Shown here piece after piece: positions 11,599-23,345 of a stretch of DNA of 64,000 bases. The notes under the pieces are model-generated. The model was not told the DNA's origin, ran no database searches, and was given only the letters and a program-made list of their open reading frames with translations. Source of the stretch: Epiperipatus broadwayi (lineage: Eukaryota; Onychophora; Udeonychophora; Euonychophora; Peripatidae); the NCBI GenBank assembly GCA_028023455.1, contig JAQFVV010000233.1:1260501-1324500 (forward strand), written 5' to 3'. Within the stretch, counting starts at the first letter, position 1. Every line of letters starts with the position of its first letter. A program made the position numbers and the translations under genes.

Positions 11599-14226
11599 CA
11601 GACGTGGCCAAATTGTGGCTTGCGAGCCACATGCAGTTCTTTAGAAGATTAATTGTGGCTCCCAGTACATATAGTTTAGATCCCTTCTCATATTTACATA
11701 GTTCAAAAAATAATAATAATTTATAAAAATGAAAAAACTACATTTTTTAAATGTACTAAAATTGAGAAAATAGTTTTCTTTAGATCTCATATCGACATGT
11801 ATTCATATATATATATAACCTTAAAGTATTTTATTTAGAGTATATACTAGCCTCACTGTCTTATTATAAAATGGCCAAGTTACAAAACACCTGAAAATTT
11901 ATTTACTTCAAAAGTTTAATTGATGAAAATGATGTCCCATTGACACTATGAATTTGTGAACTTTTAATGAAACAATCAGTTTGTATTGTGCTCTGTACAA
12001 AACAGTTCGTATTTGGAAATTTTGGTAAGTTGATTGTAATTTCTTTTGCAGTACACTTTTAGCATTATATATATTTTTATTGTATTGTTAAGAATAAAAC
12101 CAAAATTTTTATTTACTTAAATGCTACCTTCTGTTATTTTCATGTTTTTTAAAAAAAATATGGTGACAGATAACAAAAACAAAAAAAAAAGAATATATGA
12201 ACATGAAAATAGAACTTTTAATAGTGAATGGGAGGAATTTTTTTTTTTTATTGACAATAATCGAAAGGCATTTTCTTATTTGTAAATCTACAGTAGCAAA
12301 TTATAAAGTTGGTAATTTACATCATCATCATGAATTCAATCATCTTCAATTTTCTGCTCAGTATCCACAGAATTCAAAATTAAGATCAGAAAAACTTGCT
12401 TTTTATAATCAAGCTTAATAAACAACAGACCATTTTGTCGGCATTTAGCAATCAAGCTGACAATGTTGTTAAAGCTAGTTTCATAATTTCCTGGAACATT
12501 GCTTCTGCAAAATGCCTGTATGAGGAAGGAGAGATTATTAAAAAAAGTTTAGAAGATGTAGCTAAAATTTTAGATCCAAATAATGCAGCATTGCACAAAA
12601 TTATTTTGCAAATTAGAATATAGAGACATAAAATCGAACAATGCATAATAGAAATTAATAAATCTCTTGAAGTTAATTTAAAAAATGATCTGAAGAACTG
12701 TATCACATTCAGCTTAGTTCTTGACAAATCTACAAATATCATAGATCTCTCTCAATTGGCCATTTTCATACATTTTGTTTTTCTTGAATTAATTATTAAA
12801 AAAGACATATTAGATTTAGTGGCATATCAAGAATCAACTCATGGTATTGATATAAAAAATGTACTCAATTTAATCTTGATGAATTTTGAAGTGCCACTCA
12901 ATAAGCTTATAAGTATTGCAACTGATGGAGTTCCAGTAACGCTGGGTAAAAAAATCAGTCTTATTGGACTTTTAAAAGATGATTCTAAAATTCTGCAATT
13001 CATGTCTGTTTGCTGTATCATTCACCAAAAACTTTTTGTTGCTAAATATTTAAAATATCCTGATGTAATGACAACTGTTCTATAAATTGTAAATTACATT
13101 CATACAAATGCAAAAAATCAGTGTCAAATTAAAAATTTTCTTCAAAAATTAAATGTTGAAGAACTTCTAAATGACATTAATTTCTACTGTATTGTTAGAT
13201 GGCTATCTAGTTACAACATATTAGATCGATTTGTAGATTTGATTGAACTGATTACAATATTTCTGAAAAATAAAAAAATTATACCCCCAATTGGATGATG
13301 ATGAATGGTTGCAGAATTTAATGTTTTTTACTGATACCATGCAACATTTACAAACACTCAATTTAGCATTACAGAGAAAAGATAATATAATATCTGACCT
13401 TTATCAGAGCGTATTTAGTTTTCAATCAAGAATTCAACTTTTTCAAAACAACATTAAAAATAAAACATTAGATCATTTTCCTCATTTTAAAAAAATCTGT
13501 GTAGTTATTAAATTAAAAAAACTTAATAAGTATCGAGAAAAACTAGAAGAAATATTAATGGAATTTAATAATAGATTTGAAGACTTGAAATATTTTAAAT
13601 CAACTCTTGCTTTTTATGTAAATCCATTTGCTATTGATATCATTCATGATTGGTTTCCATATCCAATGTAATACTGGTTGATAACACAGCTGGTGAATTA
13701 GAATTATTAGAAATGAAAGAAGACCAAGCTCTGCTATTACAATATAAGTTGACACCGATCAGTGAATTCTGAAAATTTGTGCCAGAATCAAAGTACCCAC
13801 AATTAAAAAAGGCTGCTTATCGAATTATTTCAATTTTCAGGACAACTTATTCCTACAAATCTTTTTACTCCAGTTTGAAATTTTTAAAATCAAAATATCA
13901 TGCACAATTAATAAACCAGCATCTAAAAGAACTGCTGTGGATGGGCATAACAAATTATACCTCGAATTTTAAAAATTCGTCACAACAAATAAAATATAAT
14001 AAATAAATATATCTTTTTTAATTGTATTCTATTTTTAACACATACATTTTATACATATATTATTTAGTTTCATGTATTTATTTCAATGTTCAATAAATAT
14101 ACCCAAATACAATTAGTGTTTGTTCATTTATAATATAAGCTTATTTAATATTTAGTTGCAGCTCTCAAATAATTTCAAATTTTCAAAAGTGGCTCGGACT
14201 AACCTAGAGCTAAGCCATCCCTTATA
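11599..14226 (+). mobile_element. Dead hAT DNA transposon (Charlie8/GTF2IRD2-like group)
   Basis: The left end begins CAGACGTGGCCAAATTGTGG and continues with GCTTGCGAGCCACATGCAG, closely resembling the terminal repeat style of the vertebrate Charlie8 hAT group. The right end (about 14189-14226) has AAAGTGGCTCGGACTAACC and ends near CCATCCCTTAT, a diverged inverted counterpart. Both ends abut ATATATAT, compatible with an 8-bp target duplication but uninformative in this AT context. Between them lies a broken transposase ORF. Confidence 0.75.
12197..14006 (+). pseudogene. Broken hAT transposase
   Basis: Consecutive frames together give a GTF2IRD2/ZBED5-type hAT transposase. An N-terminal BED-like finger remnant (CLICKSTVANYKVGNLHHHHEF) is followed by YPQNSKLRSEKL (12300-12400). 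A central part contains 'FSLVLDKSTNIIDLSQLAIF' and 'SIATDGVPVTLGKK' (12700-12960, the catalytic-domain D..T and TDG region), 'CIIHQK' (about 13015), 'VRWLSSYNILDRF' (about 13195) and 'HLQTLNLALQRKDNII' (about 13340). The C-terminal dimerisation region is near 13779-13960. The BED finger appears to lack one cysteine pair member, and at least five stops or frameshifts interrupt the frame. Not functional. Confidence 0.85.
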
Positions 14227-14742
14227 TATATATAAACATAATAATACATATGTACATATTGTAAATGAACTACACTTAATCTATATAATTTTACTTTAAA
14301 TCATTATCACACATATAGTGTATTTCTGCAATAAGTTAATATATATATATATTCTTAATGTATATATTATATTTAGTATATTTACATAATTATATATGTA
14401 TAATAAATCAGCAACTAAGTTTTCTATTTAAAATTGTTTTATAGTTTTTTATTTCAATTTTAAAACAGTTGTTTAAAAAAAATGCTAATAAAAAAAATTG
14501 TGATCATTGTTTTAAAAAATTATAACAATTTTGTTTTTTAACTTTTTATGATTGTTTTAAATAATGAGAGTTTTCTAAAAAAAAAAAAAAAGTTACTAAA
14601 TTGAAGTAATATAGGGTATATGAGCACAGACTTTCACACCACGCACCTCTCTTCACTCTATCTAAAGCCTGTCCATTAAACTATGAGAATAGTCTATCTT
14701 AATATATATCTGAGCACTTATACTATATATGTGTGTAAAGAT

Positions 14743-14803
14743 GATAGTCTGGACCAACTGATGATTGCTGGTTTAGCATGAAATACATATATTGGTGATT
14801 ATT
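14743..14803 (+). ncRNA. Type I hammerhead ribozyme, copy 1
   Basis: Stem I: ACCAA (14753-14757) pairs with TTGGT (14792-14796); beyond a TGG bulge, GATAGTC (14743-14749) pairs with GATTATT (14797-14803) over 7 bp, counting G-U pairs. Core box CTGATGA is at 14758-14764. Stem II is TGCT/AGCA, 4 bp with a GGTTT loop, after a U-U mismatch. Core box GAAA is at 14780-14783. Stem III is 3 bp with a CA loop, leaving triplet ATA and predicted cleavage after 14791. Every element of the type I fold is present. The tiny stem III suggests action as a dimer, as known for animal hammerheads of this kind. Confidence 0.8.
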
Positions 14804-15218
14804 TATCTTTTCAGCATATATGTGTTTAGGTGTATCAGTGTTATTAGATAGAGTGGAGAGAGGTGCGTGGTGTGAAAGTCTGTGCTCATATACCCTATAT
14901 TACATATATATAGCCACAGGTATATAACAAGCCTGTGTTTCAGTTATTACATTATAGAGATGTCTGCCCATCCTTGCATATGTATTAAAAATGGATTATG
15001 TCCAGTACATGTGGGGTTCAGATTGACCTTAGGTCAACATGGGTGTGACAATAATCTCGGCCTCAGGGTGGCCTTTGAGCATTCCATCATCAGATTTTCA
15101 ATTGGATGGACGGTTGAAGAGTTGGAGTGTGGAGTGGATTGAAGCCTGTCCATTAAACTATGAGATAGTCTATCTTAATATATATCTGAGCACTTATACT
15201 ATATATGTGTGTAAAGGT

Positions 15219-15279
15219 GATAGTCTGGACCAACTGATGATTGCTGGTTTAGCATGAAATACGTATATTGGTGATTATT
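15219..15279 (+). ncRNA. Type I hammerhead ribozyme, copy 2
   Basis: Same fold as copy 1: GATAGTC/GATTATT distal helix, ACCAA (15229-15233)/TTGGT (15268-15272), CTGATGA (15234-15240), TGCT/AGCA stem II, GAAA (15256-15259). Stem III region reads ATACGTAT, self-complementary and so suited to pairing between two molecules. Predicted cleavage is after 15267, which would release a 476-nt unit from a transcript cut at both sites. Confidence 0.8.
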
Positions 15280-15440
15280 TATCTTTTCAGCATATATGTG
15301 TTTAGGTGTATCAGTGTTATTAGATAGAGTGGAGAGAGGTGTGTGGTGTGAAAGTCTGTGCTCATATACCCTATATTACATTTATATATATAGCCACAGG
15401 TATATAACAAGCCTGTGTTTCAGTTATTAAATTGAAGTAA

Positions 15441-18409
15441 AAAAATTATACTGCCCTGTATCTATTATTATTTAAAACAAATGAAAATTGTAACAATAAT
15501 TGTTAATTGTGATACATAAAATTTATTGAATATTTTTATATTTTCCTGCCCTATATTTCATATCTATCAAACTAGTTGACATACTGAAAAAATAAGTGTT
15601 TCAAATGGATTAGACTGGTATAATTAAGTTATATTTCCATTTTCAAGCAATTCTATTGAATTTAATTATATTAAATCTTGATTGTAAAATTTCATTGTAA
15701 TTTGAAAAAAATCATCAAAGATCAAAAGTTAATAAACAAACAAAATGATTTTCCAAAATCAATAAAAGCATTTAAAAATAACATTAAAAATCAGAAATAT
15801 TTTTTAATTTATAAATAATTAAATAAAAAAATTAAAATTTGTCAAATATTTATCAATAAATTTTAATAATTTTTATTAGATTAAAATTTATTTTTAAGTC
15901 TTCAGAATACAGGTATTAATACAAAATTTACAAAAGCAAAGATAATCACATTTTAAGGATAAAAAATGGCTTTGTTTTTTAAAATATATTTTTTTATCTT
16001 AACACTATGAGTGTGATTTATGATTTAAAAATAAAATTTATAAGTAATTTTAATAAAGTAAACAATTATTATGCAGTATTATTTTTTCTTATGAGTTAAG
16101 CATACATATCACTTAAAATTTAATGAATTATTTAATAAATAATATAAAAACAATATTTATAAGGTAAATTGTTTAGTATAATCATATTTGAAAATATGAA
16201 GTGTTCACATTGCTTATTATCAACTAATAGACATCTTTTCAATGTAAAACATTATATATTTACTACAGTAGCACTTTATTGGCAGGTTTAATATTTTAGA
16301 TGATGGAGAAGAAACAATGTTACACAGGAAAAATGTTACTATTGTGAAACCATTAAAAATGATGAAACAATTAAATGATTTTTCTGCTCAAAATTTTTAG
16401 TTCAAAACATTCAAATTTATAATTTGCTAAATATGTGTGGAATTACATATATTTAAAAACCAGGGTTATTATTAAAATATATTGATTAGATGGTCATATT
16501 GGGTATGTGAATATATATATATCCTAATGGTATATTTTTCCATGGCTCATGAGTTTGAACCGAGATCCAAATATATGCAAATATGCACGATACATTTTAA
16601 TTCTAATAAATCTAAATATGATGAAAGTTGAATGATTAATAAAATTCAAATAAAATGATTCAATTCAAATATATAATAATATTAATCAATCGATGATTAT
16701 CATGATAATTTAAAAGTACAAATCCTTCCAAAAGTATTTTCTTTGTTTTTCACTTTCGATAAAATAAAATAATAAATGAAAAATCTCTGTGACAAATCTT
16801 CTAACTAGAAACTTGGAAAACTTATTAATGTACAATCATCATTATTTATAAATTATTACCACCATTCATTCTTTCCCAGTGGATTGCATAATTTCTCAGA
16901 GCTGTGGATATTAAGTAGCATACTGGATGTTAAAAGTATAAGGATTAGATTGAATTACCAACATAAACTAAAAGGATTAAAAAAGTAACTTAAAAATTTA
17001 TTAATAATAATATTGGTGTATATATATTCACAACTATTAATATGTATACAAAATATTATATATCAGAATAATAAACGATATTTTAAATTTAAGACCTTAT
17101 AATATTTTTAATAATAAGATTCTACCACTTGAAATATTTAAACAGTCACAATTCTTTTAATATATTTATAGTTGGCTTTATTAACTCTTCCAAAATGGTA
17201 CTTCTCCTTGTGCACTGGTGGTATTAGAGAATAAGTACACCAGCATTGATGACATTATATAAAGTATAATATCAGGTCTTGAGTAGTTCTTACAGCACTT
17301 CTCATTTCTTTGTTTATGACATTATTATGATAGACAACAGCTGATTTTGTCAAACTTTAGCATTAATTTCTGGATCCAATTATATTTTCTGGGCATTTTA
17401 ACTGGTGTGGTTTTTTTGTTGCATAGCCACACATTATTGAAAAATACTTTGAAAATAATCAGCAAAATATAGTTATCCAAGTTAAGATAAAAAACAATTT
17501 TAATCAGTGGTTTTTTTCCTCAGCATTGGATCATTGCAACATTGCTTCTTAAATAGATTCCAGTGCCTGGACTTGACTGCTCTGCTCAATGGGAATGGAA
17601 TGCCAAATTGCTTGTTTCCAGCCTATTGATATCTAGTTGATTTTGTTCAACAACATATTTTTCAAACAAGAGATTTATCGCCAACTGATTATTAAGATTT
17701 GACCTTTATCCTCACAACATGTTTTATGGAAAACATTTTCTTTATCCTTTTCAATACACATTGTAGTTACAGTTTTACAGACATTATATTTATAATTTGA
17801 TACATAAGTGAACAAATTACTATGATTTGATACATTAATAAATGAAAGAAAAAAATATTTTCTTTTTTTATATTTATATTAGCTAATATAAAAAGAAATA
17901 AAAATTTGTGGCTGATCTTTAAAAATAGCTCAATTTACTTATTTTTATTAACCCATATTTTAAATAATATTATCAGATCCACTACTAGATATACTCTAAA
18001 AATTGACAAGTTGTTTAAATAAAACTACTATTTGGAGAGCAGATTAAACAGGGTTCAAAGTGCTTTATATTTTTATAAACTATACAATTCAAATCTTTGC
18101 ATGCATCAAAACTATTTTTTTTTTCTTTACAGTGCAATTTAACATCAGGTTTTTTATATATTACAAAATAAATATTTAATAATATGACCACTAAATATTT
18201 TTTTTAACCCTTTAAATCAGTGTACTATGTAACATATATGTATACACACATGCACAGCAGTTTAAGTATTTATTATTAAATTTCGATGATGAGTATTTAT
18301 TAAACATTTTGTATAGCTTTGTAATATAACTAATCTAGAAAACAGCTTAATATATATGTAAATAGAAGAAATAAATCAATCTCCCCCAGGATATGAAGCA
18401 TTCTAAATG
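15441..18409. other. AT-rich intergenic DNA, unidentified
   Basis: No ORF with recognisable content. The segment at about 17170-17770 is less AT-rich than its surroundings and yields broken - strand reading such as 'LDPEINAKV', possibly an old mobile-element remnant, but no family could be assigned. Confidence 0.5.
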
Positions 18410-18770
18410 TTGAGTAAAGGATCAAGTATAGAATGAATTCACCTATTTTTGGGAGCTCTGATGTTTGTAAGCATATCTTGGCCAACATTAATTCAAAATG
18501 AAACTAATTTATCAGCCAGATGTAATATGACACATACATGGAACTATGTTAATTTAAAGTTTACATATTATATCTTATTTAATTATTCAATTAAGATGTT
18601 GAAAGTAATATGCTGTCTCCAGCCTTGTATAATTAATTATGAGTTTAATAACTCTTAAGTGCCATATTCCATTTCACTCTGAATTACCACCAATGTTGAC
18701 AAAGATATGCTTATAAACATCAGAACTCCATAGGTGAATTCATTCTATTCTTGATACTTTGTTTAATTTA
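18410..18770. repeat. Palindromic repeat, family E copy 2
   Basis: Arms at about 18410-18505 and 18680-18765 are inverted copies: TAGAATGAATTCACC near 18429 answers GGTGAATTCATTCTA near 18733. The right arm matches 10320-10480 in direct orientation. Followed by a short TA run and then a hammerhead-like motif. Confidence 0.65.
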
Positions 18771-18817
18771 AAGTATATATATATATACTTATGCATTCTT
18801 ATGATTTGAGAAAGAGG

Positions 18818-18859
18818 ACGCTCTGAGGAAGGTACTTGATATTGTACTGAAACGTCAGC
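18818..18859 (+). ncRNA. Hammerhead ribozyme-like core
   Basis: GCT (18820-18822), CTGAGGA (18823-18829), stem II GTAC/GTAC with an 8-nt loop and a one-base bulge, GAAAC (18849-18853), GTC (18854-18856), then AGC, which pairs with GCT. ACGT around the cleavage triplet is self-complementary, as in dimer-forming hammerheads. Stem I is only 3 bp, so this may be a remnant. A similar AAC-GTC-GG tail occurs at the ends of the Penelope-like fragments. Confidence 0.5.
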
Positions 18860-18989
18860 ATTTAGCTTTTTCACTACACGGAATATCCCGCAAATAGTAA
18901 TAATAATATGACACATATATATATATCATAATGACATTTTATTTGTAATTATATAGTGAAATATTTTTGCCATATAATTTTTAATTGTT

Positions 18990-19039
18990 AAATGTCTTTA
19001 GAAAAATGTAAACTTTGGTAAATTTCTCTAAAGACATTT
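18990..19039. repeat. Short hairpin
   Basis: AAATGTCTTTAGA... (from 18990) and AATTTCTCTAAAGACATTT (19021-19039) are nearly perfect inverted copies around a 13-nt loop. Function unknown. Confidence 0.7.
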
Positions 19040-20192
19040 TATATAATTATATTCATAAACACACACACACACACACATACTAAATCAATGCTCATAGGTT
19101 TGTACTTCATCCACTGTAATTGGTGAAGTTTGTATCATATTTTAATTTTCTTTTCTTTATGGAAGTACTTAATATGAATACAACACTAATCAACCTAAAT
19201 CTTACTTCATTTTCTAGCTGTATATGTACACATGCTTTTTTTTCCTTTAAAAAAGCTTTAAATATTTAATCACTATATACTTTGATAATACTAACATAAT
19301 ATTATTTGATTACTTAATCTTATTTATTTATTATAATTAAGAGCAGTTCTCATATTTAGCATAATGTAGTATAAATTGAGTTAGTAGATTGTAATGCAAT
19401 TTAATCCTAAACTTATTTTTGGATTATTTTTATCAATAAAGATTTGAGATATTCAAAACTAGTATCATTATAATTATGCATCTGGAAGCCATTTTCAACT
19501 GTTTTCAGAAGATGTTGGCATTTATATTTCCAGCCAATGCAGAAAAATGCCTACAGTTAGAATAAAGCTGAAGTCACTGATTTGAAGTCATATCCACTTT
19601 GGTTTAAAGCCATAAAGTTTTACAAATTTCATGCTATTAGCTTGTTAATAAAAAAGAAGTTAAAGATAACTGTAATGATTCTAGTTTTGAATCTCAAAAT
19701 CAAAAACTAGAAACCTTTTTGAAAATGGGAATTAAATTACATTACCATCGTGCTATAGTAGAAAGTTGACACTTGTTTAGAATACTATTTTTCATATCTC
19801 TTCATTATTAATTGATGATGTTTTGCTTTTGATTACCATTGTTTCAGGATAATTTATTTAAAATCTGAATAATTAAAATTGGATCTTAAATTTATCTAAT
19901 AATATTTTTTTTACTGATTAATACTAGTAAATAAAAAATAATATATCTTCTAACAATTTTTCACAACTCAGTAAATAATCAAAGCTATTAAATATGTAGT
20001 GATTTTAGTAAAATTCTAAGGGAAATAATCTTTAAATGCTGTACTTTCATTTGTTTGCTTCAAAGTCCAATTCCATTTACAATTTCTTTCAAACAAAAAA
20101 TTCATGATATATATTTTTCTTTTTCTGCAAACTCTCAGTACATTATGCACTCTCTTGTTTCTGTTTCTATCACATAATCAAACTTAAAAACA
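19040..20192. other. Intergenic, no gene seen
   Basis: A (CA)n run at 19059-19076 and AT-rich sequence. No coding or structural signal was recognised. Confidence 0.6.
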
Positions 20193-20352
20193 TCAAAACA
20201 TCACATGATCACTATTTCATATGCTTACACATGCTGTTATTAAGATTCCCAAACTCTCCATACAGTAGTGCCATCAAGTGTAAGCCTTCATAATCAATGG
20301 ATGCAGGAAGATTTGTGCATAAAATCCATCTCTTGTGCCACTCATACAAAAT

Positions 20353-20393
20353 CCTCAGAGTAGTTTCTAGCTTTTTGGATTTCATCAGTGAGG
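20353..20393 (-). ncRNA. Hammerhead ribozyme-like motif (family C, left arm)
   Basis: On the - strand CCTCA pairs with TGAGG (5 bp, 20353-20357 with 20389-20393), with CTGATGA at 20382-20388 and GAAAC at 20363-20367. The cleavage triplet is CTC instead of GTC and no good stem II is seen, so it is probably inactive. Confidence 0.4.
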
Positions 20394-20652
20394 AGCAGCA
20401 TTGCACCTAAATCTTAGAATGTAATGCAACCCTTCAGCAGCCACCTTTTACCTATTTTGTTAACTTTAAGCTAAAAGCCTAAGATGAAAACACTGTCATT
20501 TTTCCAACCCAACCTCATTAATTTGTATAGTCATATAGATGAGAACTCATCTTGAGCTCCTAGCTTTGTACTTAACCAAATAGGTAAGGTGGCTGCTGTA
20601 GAGTTGCATTAAATCCTAAGATCTAGGTGAAGTGCTCTCAAATCCAAGGCTT

Positions 20653-20690
20653 TTCATTGATGAATGCCACAAGCTAGAAACTAGTCTGGG
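20653..20690 (+). ncRNA. Hammerhead ribozyme-like motif (family C, right arm)
   Basis: TTCA (20653-20656) pairs with TGGG (20687-20690) using two G-U pairs; core TTGATGA has C3 changed to T; GAAAC at 20677-20681 is followed by TA and GTC. The G-U pairs keep stem I pairable despite divergence from the left arm. Confidence 0.4.
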
Positions 20691-21479
20691 GGTGTTGGAT
20701 CAGTAGACACACAGGGATTTTATGCACATACCTTTCTACCTCCATTGATTATGAAGGCTTGTACTTGGTGGCACTAGTATATGGAGAGTTTGGTATTCTT
20801 AAAAACAAATTGACTTACAACACTTTTATCTTTCAATCATTTACTATTTTTGACATTAAAGTTTCTCATGACAATTTTAAAATATTGTTTTGTCTGATCA
20901 AAAACATCTGTTGAGGCACAAATTTTACTTGTTTTTATTTGCTATTTTCCATTAAATTAAATAACTCATTTTGCAACTGAATTTGATATATCAAACTTTA
21001 CAATTTTGTTTTTCCGCTTTTTTATTTTTAATGAATTCCACTCAACTTATGCCTCAATATTTGCAACTTTGTAGTAAAGAAATGCCCATTTTTCAAATTA
21101 TCTCTTTACCTTTTGTTCTAACTTTTGAAAATCCAACAATTATGAAAACTTCCTTTATTTGAAAATGATCAATAGCTCTAAGTACTTAAATAAAAGATTA
21201 TCATTGAATGGCAGCCTAATTCTCAATTGGGAAATTCCTAGCACATTCTACTTTAACAGACAATATGTATAGCAAGATTGTAATGATCTTAGTAAATTCA
21301 ATACAAAAAATGAGTATCAATAAGTGAAATACAAGTTTGGTGTTAATGCAGTAATAGAAAAACTTAAAACTATTGAGAAAGTCAGTATTAACAATTATTT
21401 TTAATTTGGTGAAACTTTTCAGTCAATTTACATTAGAATTTATAAATCATATTAAAATATTAACAGATTATGAAAATAG

Positions 21480-23345
21480 TTCAGACTTGACTGAAATCAA
21501 TGAGTCACAATATATAATGTACAGATGAAATGTGAAGAATATCTTGCAATAATTTAAAAAAAAAAATACCTAGAGTTTTGTGAATAGAATGAAGAAGATT
21601 TAGTAATGTTAAAAAAAAATATAATTGTAAATTGGTAAAAAAAAAAACGTAGAAGAGAATAAAACAACATCTTAGTTTTAGAGAGAAAATTGCTTCTGCT
21701 AAAAGAAGACAAGAAAGAACTATTGTTAAAAAAGCTGACATCTTTTGAATTGACATCACATGACCACCTCCTCTTATGCTTGTGTATAACTGTTGTTAAA
21801 ACAGGCAAAACTAGTATGGGGATATTGGATGAGTAGGCACTAGATGGGGATTTATTCACAAGCCTTCTGGCATCCATTGATTACTCTAGCTTTCTGTGTG
21901 TGGCATATATATAGTGAGTTTGCCTGTTTTATCTTTTGAATTGCCCAGTAATTTTAATAAAGAAGTGAGAGATGCAGTTAAGTTTATGAAGAAGAAAAAA
22001 GCACCAAGAAATGTAAAATTATTATTGATATCTCAAAGAAGCAGATAAGGAAAGTGAAAAATTATTGGTAAAATTGTAAATCAAATAAATAAATGATAAA
22101 GATATACTAGATAGTTGTAAAATGCAGTAGGTTAATATTTGAGAAAAGTAATAAAAAAGAAATTAAAGATTATAGACTTAAAACTATTCTATCATCTAGA
22201 CTGAACTTCAGACTCGAAACAAACTAAAGCAAAAGCTATATTTAAAAATAGTTTTAGTTCAGAGGAATTCACACAAATATTGAGAGAAGTTATAGAAAAA
22301 ACTATGAATGTGAGATGCCATTCTGCTTTGGATTTGTAGATTATGAAAAAAACATTTGATTTTATAAGAATTTCTATTGTGATACATATAAAAACAACAT
22401 ATTGTCATATTTTGAAGAATATTTATCAAAATGCAATGTCAATAATTACATTACATAATGATACTAAAAAGAGTTTACAATAAGATAATTCCACATTTCC
22501 AAAACTTTTTACAGTAATTTTATAAGAAGTATTTGAATTAAAATGGGAAGCTAAGTTATTGAAAGTAAATGGAGATCATTTAAGTTATCTAGATTTTGAA
22601 AATGATGTTGTTTTGCAAATAATGTTTTAAAGCATCAGTAAATGTTGCAATAGTTGTTAGATGAAAGTAAAATATTAGGACTAAAGATAAATACTAAAAC
22701 AACTAAAGTAATGTTCAAAGGATTTTTTCAAAAGAAGAAAATAAAAATTAATAATGATGAATTGGAAGAAGTTAACAACTACAAGAATGTGCTCAGGTTA
22801 TTAATATAGATGAAAACAAAATGAATAAAATTAATTATAGAATTAAACATGGATGAAATGCTTTTGATAAAAATAACTTAATATTAAAAGGAAACATGCC
22901 TACATGTTTGGAAATGGGTTTTAATAAATTGATTTTACCAGTTTTTACTTATGGATCCGAGTCTAGAACATTTAACAGAAGAACAATACAGAGGCAACAG
23001 ACTATCAACAAAATATGGAAACCTGTATGTTAGTAATAACAAGAAGGGATTAAAAACAAAATCCATGGACAAAAGAATAAAGAGGGATTACTGACATTAT
23101 TAAAAGACTGAAGTGAATCTAGAATGGACATATCACTAGAAGAGATGATAATAAATAGATAGTTGAAGTATTAAACTAAATTCAAGAGATTGTAAAAAAA
23201 AAACATAGAAAGAGACCTTATGTGAGATGGATGAATAAAATGAGAAAGTTTCCTAATGGGATATGGAGAAGAGAGTCGAAAGAACAGTTAAATTGGATTG
23301 AACTTGGAGATATCTTCATTTTGCAGTATATTAATAATGGGTGAA
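21480..23345 (+). pseudogene. Decayed RTE-like LINE (RT region)
   Basis: Broken frames read in RT order: 'KKKKAPRNVK' (about 21990), 'KNSFSSEEFTQILREVIEKTMN' split over 22245-22310, a '.DY.K.FDFI' palm motif (about 22335-22360), 'HILKNIYQNAMSIITLHNDT' region (22410-22470), 'PKLFTVIL.EVFELKWE' (22500-22550), then 'LPVFTYGSESRTFNRRTIQRQQ' (about 22935-23000). The C-terminus 'RKRPYVRWMNKMRKFPNGIWRRE' (about 23210-23275) matches the GRP..RW.DDIRK..G..W... ending of RTE-type proteins. Dense stops mean it is dead. A family C element interrupts its 5' part at 21753-21930. Confidence 0.75.
21753..21930 (+). mobile_element. Nested family C element with 13-bp target duplication
   Basis: A 178-bp insert in the RTE-like LINE, bounded by exact copies of ATCTTTTGAATTG (21740-21752 and 21931-21943). 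Its left 55-60 bp are an inverted copy of the family's outer end; the remainder matches the family C right arm starting inside the hammerhead-like core (AAAACTAGTATGGGG near 21806). It therefore repeats, in miniature, the inverted left end of the 14.6-kb element, with the same duplication length. Confidence 0.75.

Larger units (their letters stand above)
14610..15427 (+). mobile_element. Retrozyme-like tandem element with two hammerhead ribozymes
   Basis: An 818-bp insert lies between exact 13-bp direct repeats, TAAATTGAAGTAA (14597-14609 and 15428-15440). It consists of a 55-bp segment at the left end that is the reverse complement of 14845-14903, then a 477-bp unit (14665-15141), then a partial second unit (15142-15427) about 95% identical to the first. 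Each unit carries one hammerhead motif and, near the right end, a CACAGG/CCTGTG hairpin. The part present once (14950-15141) is GC-richer. No protein is encoded. Tandem hammerhead monomers of a few hundred bp, bounded by a target duplication, are what is known for animal retrozymes. The inverted left end looks like 5' inversion during target-primed reverse transcription. Confidence 0.75.
20193..20797. repeat. Palindromic element (family C) with hammerhead-like cores and a 10-bp flanking repeat
   Basis: Inverted arms of about 220 bp (about 20215-20435 and 20580-20797) around a unique centre. A direct repeat CTTAAAAACA borders it (20183-20192 and 20798-20807), consistent with a target-site duplication. 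Each arm has a core like that of family B, although the flanking sequence differs from family B. A second, shorter copy sits at 21753-21930. Confidence 0.75.

Noticed and set aside
15023-15037. TTGACCTTAGGTCAA, nuclear-receptor-like everted half-sites
   Set aside because: A single short palindrome inside a mobile element; no support for a regulatory role.
14610-15427. Interpretation as a Helitron or Helentron-type element because of the 3' CACAGG/CCTGTG hairpin and inverted segment
   Set aside because: A 13-bp target duplication is present and the Helitron TC and CTRR ends are absent; hammerhead motifs explain the element better.
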